From Acetobacterium paludosum (lineage in GTDB: Bacteria > Bacillota > Clostridia > Eubacteriales > Eubacteriaceae): a stretch of DNA of 64,000 nt. The stretch covers positions 62,001 through 126,000 of the forward strand of contig NZ_RXYA01000012.1 of NCBI RefSeq assembly GCF_008086595.1, given 5' to 3'. The notes under the pieces were generated by a model that was not told where the DNA came from, did not search any database, and saw nothing but the letters and a program-made list of their open reading frames with translations. Every line of letters starts with the position of its first letter. The stretch's first letter is position 1. A program made the position numbers and the translations under genes. This document shows, piece after piece, positions 55,873 through 63,952 of this stretch.

Positions 55873-56430
55873 ATGGAAAATGAACTAGCTTTGAAGAGAA
55901 AAAAGATTTTTAAAACGGACACAAAATCGCTAATCGGCGCAGTTGTAATGGGGATTGTCTTTGTAATTGCCTGTCAGATTACTGGTCAAATTGATAACAT
56001 GTTACCATGGGGAAAAGCCGGTATGTACCTGATAAATGGCAGTTGCTGGGCATTTTTTACAGCCTTTATTACGCTTATCTACAAACAGCCCGGTGGAATC
56101 ATTGCGGCAGAGATAGAAGCCTTAACATCAGTGATGTATTCGCCTTTATGGGTAGCTTTTATATTTGCTAATGCCGTTGGCACAATTTGGGTTTCGTTTG
56201 TCGCTTCAAAATATGATATGACAAAATGGTCCCATCATATTCTGGCTCAGGCAGGGGTTTGTATTTTAGGTAACTGTATTGTTACTGTAGGCATGATCTT
56301 CATTTTGGAAATACCTCTTGATGTTGCCATTATCGAAACCCTAATTCTTATTGCCGTCAACTGGATTGTGGCTACTGTTATTACAAAATTAACCTATGAT
56401 GCTGTTTTAAAATCAGGCCTGGTTAAATAA
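55873..56430 (+). CDS. YkoE-like ECF S-component, substrate probably linked to cobalamin metabolism
   Basis: A 185-residue membrane protein with five to six hydrophobic segments. The central KQPGGIIAAEIEAL segment resembles the KPGAALVSEIIAAL motif of B. subtilis YkoE, whose system takes up the thiamin precursor HMP. Here, however, the operon sits under a cobalamin riboswitch, not a TPP riboswitch, so the cargo may be a corrinoid, a B12 precursor (for example a lower-ligand base) or another compound needed when B12 is short. AAGGAG precedes the ATG. Family placement was done by eye and is moderate. Confidence 0.78.
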   Translation: MENELALKRKKIFKTDTKSLIGAVVMGIVFVIACQITGQIDNMLPWGKAGMYLINGSCWAFFTAFITLIYKQPGGIIAAEIEALTSVMYSPLWVAFIFANAVGTIWVSFVASKYDMTKWSHHILAQAGVCILGNCIVTVGMIFILEIPLDVAIIETLILIAVNWIVATVITKLTYDAVLKSGLVK

Positions 56431-56475
56431 AAGTTTTATACTGATGTTTCTGCTATAATTTAATTGATTTTTATT

Positions 56476-56532
56476 AACGACAATTGTTTTTGCCTTTTTC
56501 TCATTGAGAGTCAGGCTTAAGCGATTGTCGTT
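56476..56532 (+). promoter_or_regulatory. Nested hairpin in the leader of the UbiD operon
   Basis: Outer arms AACGACAAT (56476-56484) and ATTGTCGTT (56524-56532), middle GCCT (56492-56495) with AGGC (56513-56516), inner TCTC/GAGA (56499-56502 with 56506-56509). There is no U-run after it, so it is not a standard terminator. A TATAAT at 56454-56459 may be the -10 of this operon, but no good -35 was seen. Confidence 0.5.
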
Positions 56533-56579
56533 TAGGTCGTTATACCGTAATTTAAAATATTATAAAGGTGAGGTAAGTA

Positions 56580-57941
56580 ATGAGTCAGGATCTACGCGTA
56601 TTTTTAGAACAGCTGGAAAAGGATGGAGAAATAAAACACGTTACCGAAGAAGTTAAAAGAGAGTACGAAATCAGCACATTAATGATGGCACTCGAGAAGG
56701 AACACCGCTACCCGGTGATGTGGTTTGATAAAGTGGAAGGCAGTGAATTTCCTGTTGTGACAAATATTTTAGGATCAAGAGAGCGCTTTGCGAAGGCCAT
56801 GGGTGTGAAAACAGAAAATATATCCCAGGAATTCGGAGAACGGGTCAAAAACAGGTTTGATAATTTAAAGGTTGTCGAAAATCCTCCCGCCAATGCAAAT
56901 CTCATCACTGGAAATGATGTGGATTTAACTAAATTCCCGATTCTCAAACATTTTCCCATTGATGCCGGTCCCTATATTACATCCGGGCTTTGTGTGGCCA
57001 AGGATCCGGAAACTGGATCCGACACCTGTGGCTTTCATCGCCTCCAGTTAAAAGGGAAAAACAAACTGGGAATCTCTTTCCATTCCAGAGGGAGAATGTG
57101 GGAATATTTTAGAAGAAGCGAAGAGCGCGGCGAAAATATGAAGATGGCCATTTGTATTGGCGTGCATCCCAATATTTCCCTGGGTTCCCAGGCATCCGTG
57201 CCCTACAGTCTGGGTAAATTCGGGGCCATTGGCGGTCTTTTCGGAGAACCCTTAGAGGTAGCTCAATGTGCAACCATTGATCTGCAGGTGCCGGCCTATG
57301 CAGAAATTGTACTGGAAGGCGAGGTTCTGGCAAATGTTCGGGAGCCGGAAAGCCCGTTTGCCGAATACACCAACTATGCATGCTTCCGGAGTACCGAAAA
57401 TGTTTTTCAGGTCAATGCCATCCGCTATCGTGAAAACCCTATTTTTCATGATATTACACCGGCCATGAGCAGCGAGCATATCACCATTATCTCGATCCAG
57501 AGAGAAGGGGATATTTTAAAAACGCTCAATCAGAACCTGCCAAATATCAAAGCGGTGCATTCACCGTTATCCTCCTGCGGTATTTTCCACTGCTATATTT
57601 CCATGAAAAAAATTGCTGAAGGCCAGCCGCAACAGGCGCTTTTGACAGTATTGGGGATGGACCATCATATTAAGATGGCCGTTGTGGTGGATGAGGACGT
57701 CGATGTCTTTAATGAGCAGGAGGTTCTGTGGGCAATGGCAACACGGCTCCAGGCCAGCAAAGGGGTCATGATTCTACCAAATTGTATGGGCGAAACCCTG
57801 GACCCTTCTTCTGATGAGCTGAGTCGGTCCGACAAAATGGGAATTGATGCCACTAAACCGCTGAGCGGTTTTTCACCCAAGATCGAGATCGATAAAGAGG
57901 CCCAGGAAGCAGTCAAGCGTTTATATAAATACACAAAGTAA
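56580..57941 (+). CDS. UbiD-family prFMN-dependent (de)carboxylase
   Basis: A 453-residue enzyme of the UbiD family, which uses prenylated FMN to decarboxylate or carboxylate aromatic or alpha,beta-unsaturated acids. Family markers: GFHRLQLKGKNKLGISFHSRGR (about 151-172) with the conserved Arg154, the GEP motif (222-224), VPAYAEIVLEGEV (237-249) with the acidic pair, and SPFAEYTNY (258-266). Length matches the hydroxyarylic acid decarboxylase branch. It heads a tight operon with hydantoinase-like subunits, UbiX and an LpdD-like protein, so cofactor supply is provided in cis. AGGTGAGG is upstream. Substrate unknown. Confidence 0.93.
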   Translation: MSQDLRVFLEQLEKDGEIKHVTEEVKREYEISTLMMALEKEHRYPVMWFDKVEGSEFPVVTNILGSRERFAKAMGVKTENISQEFGERVKNRFDNLKVVENPPANANLITGNDVDLTKFPILKHFPIDAGPYITSGLCVAKDPETGSDTCGFHRLQLKGKNKLGISFHSRGRMWEYFRRSEERGENMKMAICIGVHPNISLGSQASVPYSLGKFGAIGGLFGEPLEVAQCATIDLQVPAYAEIVLEGEVLANVREPESPFAEYTNYACFRSTENVFQVNAIRYRENPIFHDITPAMSSEHITIISIQREGDILKTLNQNLPNIKAVHSPLSSCGIFHCYISMKKIAEGQPQQALLTVLGMDHHIKMAVVVDEDVDVFNEQEVLWAMATRLQASKGVMILPNCMGETLDPSSDELSRSDKMGIDATKPLSGFSPKIEIDKEAQEAVKRLYKYTK

Positions 57942-57953
57942 GAAGGCCGAAAG

Positions 57954-60017
57954 ATGATAAAAATAGCAATTGATACAGGTGGAACCTTCACTGATTATAC
58001 CTCGGTGGGCAGGTTTAAAGACCAGGCATATCACAAAATATTCGTCAAGAATCCGACAAATCATCAATATCCGGCGGATGGAATCCTGGCTGGTTTAAAA
58101 AAGTTAGCTGAGGAATGGGATGCGGATTTAGAGACGTTTTTAAAAGAAACGGAAAAGATAACGCTGGGAACGACCCTGGCACTCAATGCTCTGTTGGAGA
58201 AGAAGGGGGTAAAAACCGCCCTGTTCACAACAGCAGGCTTTCGTGATGCTCTCGAAATCCGCCGCGCCCAATTGAAAAACCAGTGGGATCTGGCCGCGGA
58301 AAAACCCATGGTTCTGGTTCCTCGCCGATTACGTTTAGGAATCGAGGGACGAATGGATTATCGTGGGGATATTGTAGCCCCCCTGAATGAAGACAAAGTC
58401 CGGGAAGCTTGCCGTAAATGTCGGGAGCTAGGGGTCAAGGCCATTGCGGTCTGTTATCTTTTCTCGTTTCTTAATCCCGAGCATGAACGGCGGACAGCGG
58501 AAATCATTAAAGAGGAGCTGCCTGATGTGTTTGTTTCCCTATCCGCGGATGTGGCCCCCCGCATCCGAGAATATGAACGGACCACCACAACGGTGATCAA
58601 TGCCTATCTGACCCCGGTTCTGGCAGATTATTTAAACGATATTAAAAAGGAGCTGGCCCTTTATGGCTGGCAGAAACCAATCCATATTATGCTGAACAAC
58701 GGCGGACTCAGCGATACCGAAGCGATGGCAGCATTTGCGGTTAAAACCCTGTTATCGGGTCCGGCCGGGGGAGCGGTGGGGAATGAAACCATCGGAAAAT
58801 TACTGGGTAAAACTCATACGGTGCTGGCGGACATGGGCGGCACCAGTTTTGATATTCATGTTATCAGCGGCAGCAGCAATCAACTGGTGCCGCAAACCGA
58901 GCTGGCCGGCTATCCCTTGAGCATTCCCATGATTGACATCAGCTCCATCGGTGCCGGAGGTGGCAGCATTGCCCATGTGGAAATCGGCGGACGGGTCTTT
59001 ATCGGTCCGGATTCTGCCGGCTCGGTGCCGGGCCCGGCCTGTTACGATTTAGGCGGAGCGGAACCTACGGTTACAGATGCTTTGCTGATCCTCGGACTCA
59101 TCAATGAGGACAATTTTCTGGGCGGAAAGTTTGCTTTATCCAGAGAGCGGGCCGAGCAGGCGATAAAGGAAAAGGTAGCCGATCCACTTAATTTGTCGGT
59201 GCATGAGGCAGCGCGGATCATTTACGGCATTGCTGCCGAAATGATGGCGGATGCGGTTCGTCTGGTGACCACCCAGAAAGGAAATGACCCCAGAATATAC
59301 AGCCTAATCAGTGCCGGCGGGGCCTTCCCTCTTTTTGCGGCGAAAATTATGGAGTCCCTTCATATGCCGGAGATCCTCATTCCCGTACAGGGACCGGTAT
59401 TCTGTTCCTGGGGAATGTTGGGAGCCTCCAGCCGCTATGATGCAACCCGAAGCTTTTTTATGGAAAAAAAGCAATGGAATGCAAAAAAAATCAATCAGAC
59501 TTTGGCACTGATGATGCAGGAAGGTGAAAGTGAGCTGGAGCGGCTTAGCGTTGATAAAGACCAGCGCCGGTTTGATCTGATTTTAGAAATGCGTTATGTC
59601 AGTCAGCATCACGAGATAAGCGTCCCATGGAAACAGGGAACATTTTCACCGGATAGCTGGGAGACAGTGGAAAAAGAATTTTATGATACCCATGAAGCAA
59701 TTTATGAATATGCCGAAAGAGATAAAGACTGGGAAATCATCGATTTACATCTTGCCTGTTATGAAGAAAACGGGGAGAATGTACTTTTCCCAATGGCTTC
59801 CCAAAAATCTAATGGACGGACAAAAAAAGTGTCCGGGTATGCCTTTAACCAGGAGGACGAAATCGTGGTTCCAATTTACAATGAGGGCGATTTAAATGAA
59901 GTCATCACCGGGCCGGCACTCATTGATTTTGATTACACCACATTGGTTATTCCGGAACACTTCTTTTGTGCGCCGGCAGATGAAGGAATACTTGTACTTA
60001 AAAAGGAGGTATTGTAG
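57954..60017 (+). CDS. hyuA: Hydantoinase A / acetone carboxylase beta-like ATPase subunit
   Basis: A 687-residue protein of the HyuA/acetone carboxylase/acetophenone carboxylase family, ASKHA-fold enzymes that use ATP to activate amide or ketone/bicarbonate substrates. N-terminal phosphate-binding IAIDTGGTFTDYTSVG, GTTLALNALLEKKG, the LLSGPAGGAVG and DMGGTSFDIHVI motifs, and GAGGGSIAHVE are present; the C-terminal domain is complete. It begins 12 bases after ubiD and its stop is one base from hyuB. Known members hydrolyse N-methylhydantoin or oxoproline, or carboxylate acetone or acetophenone; which applies here cannot be read from sequence. Confidence 0.93.
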   Translation: MIKIAIDTGGTFTDYTSVGRFKDQAYHKIFVKNPTNHQYPADGILAGLKKLAEEWDADLETFLKETEKITLGTTLALNALLEKKGVKTALFTTAGFRDALEIRRAQLKNQWDLAAEKPMVLVPRRLRLGIEGRMDYRGDIVAPLNEDKVREACRKCRELGVKAIAVCYLFSFLNPEHERRTAEIIKEELPDVFVSLSADVAPRIREYERTTTTVINAYLTPVLADYLNDIKKELALYGWQKPIHIMLNNGGLSDTEAMAAFAVKTLLSGPAGGAVGNETIGKLLGKTHTVLADMGGTSFDIHVISGSSNQLVPQTELAGYPLSIPMIDISSIGAGGGSIAHVEIGGRVFIGPDSAGSVPGPACYDLGGAEPTVTDALLILGLINEDNFLGGKFALSRERAEQAIKEKVADPLNLSVHEAARIIYGIAAEMMADAVRLVTTQKGNDPRIYSLISAGGAFPLFAAKIMESLHMPEILIPVQGPVFCSWGMLGASSRYDATRSFFMEKKQWNAKKINQTLALMMQEGESELERLSVDKDQRRFDLILEMRYVSQHHEISVPWKQGTFSPDSWETVEKEFYDTHEAIYEYAERDKDWEIIDLHLACYEENGENVLFPMASQKSNGRTKKVSGYAFNQEDEIVVPIYNEGDLNEVITGPALIDFDYTTLVIPEHFFCAPADEGILVLKKEVL

Positions 60018-60018
60018 C

Positions 60019-61749
60019 ATGAATCAGCGAACCGAAGATATTATCAACCGTGCGGTTATTATCAACCGTCTCGACAGCATCACCGGTGAAATGGGAATCG
60101 CTCTGGAGCATTCCGCCCATTCACCGATTTTTGCCGAGGCCTGCGATTTTGCCTGCTGTATCTGCGACAAAGATGGAGAACTGGTGTCCCAAATCAGCGG
60201 GATTCCGATTCTGGCAACTGCAGGCGCCTTCAGCGTCAAGGCTCTGTTGAGAAAATACGGCCATCATATCGACGACGGCGATGTTTTCATCATCAACGAT
60301 CCTTACGATGGCGGGAACCATCTTCCGGATATTGGCATCATCACCCCGGTTTTTTATGACGGCGAACTGCTCTTCTTCAGCGTCAGCCGGGCCCATCACG
60401 GGGATATTGGTGGTTCCACTGCCGGCAGCTACAATCCCAAGGCGACTGAGATTTTCCAGGAAGGAATTCGCATTCCGCCGACAAAATTAATGAAAAACAA
60501 TGAAATGATCGACGATGTGCTGGCGTTAATCGCTTTGAATACCCGGAATCCGGAGATGCTCACCAGTGATTTTCTAGCGCAGATCGGTTCCAACCGGGTG
60601 GCCGCTAAACGGATCCGGGAAATGCTGGAAACCTATTCGGTGGCGACAGTCAAAAAAGCGGTACAGGATACCATGGAGCAGACAGAAGCCCTTACGAGAC
60701 AACGCATTGCCGCGGTGCCGGACGGAACCTATGCGGCAGTTGATTATATTGATGATGACGGCTTTCAGGAAGAACCGGTTAAAATTGCCGTTTCCGTCAC
60801 GATAAAAGGCGATCGGCTGCTGGTGGACTTTGCAGGGACCGACCCCCAGGTCAAAGGCTTCATCAACACCTCAGTGGTCACCGCAACCTGTGCTTCTGGT
60901 ATCGCCGTATTGTGGTTTTTGGGCAAGGATATTCCTCGAAACGGCGGAGCATTCCGCTGCATCGATGTCAATCTGCCCAAAGGTTCACTGGTCAATCCCA
61001 ATGAACCGGCACCGATGACACTCTGCACCTTGACGCCCGCCAGTGAAATCATCGGAACAATTTTTCAGGCGCTGGATCAGGCCGTATCAGGGCGGGTTTC
61101 AGCAGGCTACCATCGCTATCTGGGACCATCCTATTATGGGGTGGATGCCAGAACGGACCGTTATTACGTGGGCTTTTCTTTTTGCTCTCTGGGCAGCGGC
61201 GGAGCCATGGAAGGGAATGACGGCAAGCCTTATATGGCAACCTTGTCGAATTTCGGCGGGGTCAAGGCGCCGAATATTGAATCCAATGAAGTGCAGTATC
61301 CCCACATCACCCTTTATCATGAAATGGATACGGATACCGCCGGTGCCGGAGAGTATCGCGGTGGCTGCGGCATGAAATATGCTTTTGAGCTCTATGCCGA
61401 ACAAAGCGATATCGTCAATTTCGGAGACGGTGTCAAATTCGCCCCGTATGGGCTCAGAGGCGGACATCAAGGAAGTCTCAATCGAAGCGTTTTTGTTCAT
61501 GATGGCAAAGAAACGGTGATGGAAAGCAAGGAAGCGCCCCGACACGCAACCAAGGGTGATCAGGTTTGCTTGAACACCAGTGGCGGCGGCGGTTGGGGAG
61601 ACCCGCTGAAACGACCGGCCGGGAAGGTCTATGATGATGTCCAAGACGAGATCATATCTCTGGAAACCGCCGAAAAAGTTTATGGGGTGGCCATCACCAA
61701 AAACGGTATTGATTTAGAAAAAACGAAAAAATTGCGAGGAATCCGATGA
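60019..61749 (+). CDS. hyuB: Hydantoinase B / acetone carboxylase alpha-like subunit
   Basis: The 576-residue partner of HyuA. Diagnostic stretches are ALEHSAHSPIFAEACDFACCI, DVFIINDPYDGGNHLPDI, SRAHHGDIGGSTAGSYNPKATEIFQEGIRIPP and the C-terminal GGGGWGDPLKRP. Its start, ATG 60019 behind AAGGAGG, lies one base after the hyuA stop; the frame extends farther up but overlaps hyuA. The GDPLKRP ending is typical of hydantoinase B rather than of the acetone carboxylase alpha subunit, which has extra domains. The gene overlaps ubiX by four bases (ATGA). Confidence 0.93.
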   Translation: MNQRTEDIINRAVIINRLDSITGEMGIALEHSAHSPIFAEACDFACCICDKDGELVSQISGIPILATAGAFSVKALLRKYGHHIDDGDVFIINDPYDGGNHLPDIGIITPVFYDGELLFFSVSRAHHGDIGGSTAGSYNPKATEIFQEGIRIPPTKLMKNNEMIDDVLALIALNTRNPEMLTSDFLAQIGSNRVAAKRIREMLETYSVATVKKAVQDTMEQTEALTRQRIAAVPDGTYAAVDYIDDDGFQEEPVKIAVSVTIKGDRLLVDFAGTDPQVKGFINTSVVTATCASGIAVLWFLGKDIPRNGGAFRCIDVNLPKGSLVNPNEPAPMTLCTLTPASEIIGTIFQALDQAVSGRVSAGYHRYLGPSYYGVDARTDRYYVGFSFCSLGSGGAMEGNDGKPYMATLSNFGGVKAPNIESNEVQYPHITLYHEMDTDTAGAGEYRGGCGMKYAFELYAEQSDIVNFGDGVKFAPYGLRGGHQGSLNRSVFVHDGKETVMESKEAPRHATKGDQVCLNTSGGGGWGDPLKRPAGKVYDDVQDEIISLETAEKVYGVAITKNGIDLEKTKKLRGIR

Positions 61750-62306
61750 AAATTGCGGTCGGAATAACAGGAGCCTCTGGCGTTATCTACGGCATTCGGC
61801 TTTTGGAAGCATTAAGGGAAACGGATAACCAGGTATCCCTCATTCTCAGTGATTGGGGGAGTAAAACCATTGCCCTGGAAACAAATTACAGTGCGGAATA
61901 TGTGTGCTCTCTGGCAGATAGCGTCTACGACAGCCACGATTTGGCGGCCGCTGTTTCCAGCGGTTCCTACGGCACGGAGGCCACTGTGATCGCTCCCTGC
62001 AGCATGAAAACCCTGGCCGGCGTTGCCAATGGCTTCAGTGATAATCTGATCGTCCGAATTGCGGATGTGGCTTTAAAGGAGCGCCGGCCTTTGGTTCTGA
62101 TGGTGAGAGAAACCCCGCTGACGCTAATCCACCTGCGAAACATGACCGCCGTCACCGAAGCCGGCGGCATCATCCTACCGCCGATGCCGGGTTTTTACCA
62201 CAAGCCCCAGACCATCGATGACGTCATCAACCAAAGCGTCGGTAAGGTTTTCGATTTGCTGCGCATTCCCAACCATCTTTTCAGACGCTGGGGAGAGAGC
62301 GAATGA
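61746..62306 (+). CDS. ubiX: Flavin prenyltransferase UbiX
   Basis: Makes prenylated FMN from FMN and dimethylallyl phosphate, the cofactor of UbiD enzymes. The 186-residue protein has the FMN loop GITGASGVIYGIRLLEAL, APCSMKTLAGVANGFSDNLI, and the prenyl-binding RPLVLMVRETPLTLIHLRNM, PPMPGFYHKPQTIDD. Its overlap with hyuB shows that cofactor supply is co-regulated with the enzyme set. The 3' end overlaps the LpdD-like gene by four bases. VdcB/BsdB-type decarboxylase partner is an equivalent name. Confidence 0.95.
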   Translation: MKIAVGITGASGVIYGIRLLEALRETDNQVSLILSDWGSKTIALETNYSAEYVCSLADSVYDSHDLAAAVSSGSYGTEATVIAPCSMKTLAGVANGFSDNLIVRIADVALKERRPLVLMVRETPLTLIHLRNMTAVTEAGGIILPPMPGFYHKPQTIDDVINQSVGKVFDLLRIPNHLFRRWGESE

Positions 62307-62647
62307 AACTGACAGTGGGCAGCGGGCCGACCGCGCTTAAATATCAGATCACGCTGGCCGGAGCCGATGTGCTGATTCTGGTGACTGGAGGAGCAGCCCA
62401 CATCGGCTGCACAGCCGTGGGCGATGATGGCCGGCTCAGCGTTTATACCGCAATAGAGCACCGGGATGATTCTCTGGCTATTCCCCTGGCGAGAAGGGTG
62501 TCCGAGACATTCCACTGCGTCTGCACCGTCTGCGCCGGCTTCCATCTGGATGATATTGAAAGAGCGGACATCGGACAGGTGCTGGTCAATGGGCAAGAGG
62601 GCATCAGACAGGTGATTGCGATGATAGAGATGGCGAAAACAAGATGA
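62303..62647 (+). CDS. LpdD-like prFMN chaperone
   Basis: A 114-residue protein resembling LpdD, a small protein encoded with gallate decarboxylase genes and described as a prenylated-flavin chaperone. The region ADVLILVTGGAAHIGCTAVG, with the GG-x-HIG motif, followed by RRVSETFHCVCTVCAGFHLDDI matches my memory of that family. Its place at the end of a UbiD-UbiX operon, in ATGA overlap with ubiX, supports the assignment: it may pass prFMN from UbiX to UbiD. A terminator follows at once. Confidence 0.8.
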   Translation: MKLTVGSGPTALKYQITLAGADVLILVTGGAAHIGCTAVGDDGRLSVYTAIEHRDDSLAIPLARRVSETFHCVCTVCAGFHLDDIERADIGQVLVNGQEGIRQVIAMIEMAKTR

Positions 62648-62656
62648 CAGCATCAT

Positions 62657-62687
62657 AAAAACCGCATTCGGGAGGATGCGGTTTTTT
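62657..62687 (+). terminator. Intrinsic terminator of the UbiD operon
   Basis: AAAACCGCAT / ATGCGGTTTT stem with 9-base loop, T6 run. Confidence 0.9.
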
Positions 62688-62737
62688 GACGGAGTGGATT
62701 GATTTTGATGGCGATTTCAGAGTAAATCAGGAGATGA

Positions 62738-63001
62738 GTTTGTTCTGAAAATATTGGATTCAATAATTATTTCCAGATTTCTGATGATGTCAGCAAAGGC
62801 AGAATCAGCGAAAGCGACTATGCGGTTTTTGAGATTGACCATACGGCTGAAGCAGTTCAGCAGGCCTGGCATGAAATATTTCAGGAACTGAGCAACCATG
62901 GTTATGAGATGGATGGCTCGAAACCGATCATGGAAAGATATGCGGCCAAAATGGTCAAAAAACATCAGTGTGAGATTTGCGTGCCGATCGTTAGTCGATG
63001 A
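62738..63001 (+). pseudogene. Remnant of an AraC/GyrI-like effector-binding regulator
   Basis: The frame ending with TGA at 62999-63001 encodes, without a usable start, a peptide with SENIGFNNYFQ, YAVFEIDHTAEAVQQAW, and KPIMERYAAKMV ending CEICVPI. That end matches the C-terminal half of GyrI-like/AraC effector-binding domains, which bind small molecules. Upstream, stops at 62723 and 62735 block the frame, and the helix-turn-helix is gone. It probably is the tail of a decayed regulator, perhaps of the neighbouring operon. It overlaps the 3' end of the converging EcsC gene by 11 bases. Confidence 0.65.
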
Positions 63002-63806
63002 TGCCAGCCGGATTGAGCTTGGAAAGCAGATAACGCTTCTTATACTTGATCCGGGTGTATTTGCCGATTTTATTGACCATCAAGGGATTGACCACGCCGC
63101 CGATGACGCCCACGATGGGCAGCCCCTGGATAAATTTGGCAGTCAGCAGGGTGTTGGATAAAAGATCGGAAGTTTCCTTCATAACCGCTTTCAGATCAAT
63201 GTCTATCGGCGTATCGGCATCAATAGCCTTGCCTAAACGCTCGATTTTCTGATCATAAACTTTTCGCAGATCCTCTTTAGTCATGGCGGCACAGATCAGA
63301 TACAGGATGTACGCTTTTTCCTCATTGGAGGTGTAATGGTAGCCGTAAGACAGAGCAATTTCATTGATGGTTTTGATGATGACGCCAAGAAACAGCGGGA
63401 TATCCGGAAGCCCAATCCCCAGCAAGCCCAGAACGGCGCCTTCGATTGCCGCAATGGATTCATTGATGGTTTTGGACTGCTTTGAGGATTTATCCAGCGT
63501 TTTCAGATGTTTTTTACTCATATATTTTTCAAGTGCGTAATTATTTAAATCGTATTCCACATCGATGTTATCCTTGTTGTATGTTTTTTCGATGAGACTG
63601 TTTGCTTTTTCGAACACCAAATGAAAGCCCATGTAGAAGGCCGTGTCCAGGGTGGCTTGTAGTTTTTCCGGTATTTTAGCCTGGATTTTATTGACCACAG
63701 GAGTGAAGTTTGATTTGATAAACGGACTGTCTTTCTGATTCAAAAACTTCTGCTCCTGTTTTTCAAGAATCGTCAGCTGTTTGGTCAGGATAAGGTCTTT
63801 CTTCAT
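62991..63806 (-). CDS. EcsC-family protein
   Basis: A 271-residue protein of the EcsC family, named after a B. subtilis gene next to an ABC exporter; molecular function unknown. Lys-rich N-terminus, then two or three hydrophobic glycine-rich segments (AAIEGAVLGLLGIGLPDIPLFLGVIIKTINEIALSYGY and QGLPIVGVIGGVVNPLMVNKIGKYTRIKYKKRYLL) that fit the family pattern. No ecsA/ecsB genes adjoin. It is convergent with the UbiD operon and overlaps the regulator remnant. Confidence 0.85.
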   Translation of the reverse strand: MKKDLILTKQLTILEKQEQKFLNQKDSPFIKSNFTPVVNKIQAKIPEKLQATLDTAFYMGFHLVFEKANSLIEKTYNKDNIDVEYDLNNYALEKYMSKKHLKTLDKSSKQSKTINESIAAIEGAVLGLLGIGLPDIPLFLGVIIKTINEIALSYGYHYTSNEEKAYILYLICAAMTKEDLRKVYDQKIERLGKAIDADTPIDIDLKAVMKETSDLLSNTLLTAKFIQGLPIVGVIGGVVNPLMVNKIGKYTRIKYKKRYLLSKLNPAGIID

Positions 63807-63923
63807 TTTTGTAACTCCAATCGGTAGATTTGATGAATGTATTGTATCATTATTTGTTTAATAAAGACTGTGGTAGAAATATGATTTTAATAGTATAAGT
63901 ATTGAAATAAAAGACAATAACAT

Positions 63924-63952
63924 TTGCACCGTTTAACAGAGTGGTGTAAAAT
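63924..63952 (+). promoter_or_regulatory. Candidate sigma-A promoter at the window end
   Basis: TTGCAC, 17-base spacer, TAAAAT. A good SD (GGAAGGAG) at 63985-63992 points to a gene starting just past the window. Confidence 0.65.

Noticed and set aside
61099..61644. 181-residue reverse ORF inside hyuB
   Set aside because: Antisense shadow of a GC-richer gene; no motif or SD.
62898..63161. 87-residue forward ORF opposite the EcsC gene
   Set aside because: It lies mostly antisense to a well-supported EcsC gene and partly in another frame of the regulator remnant; composition is not protein-like.
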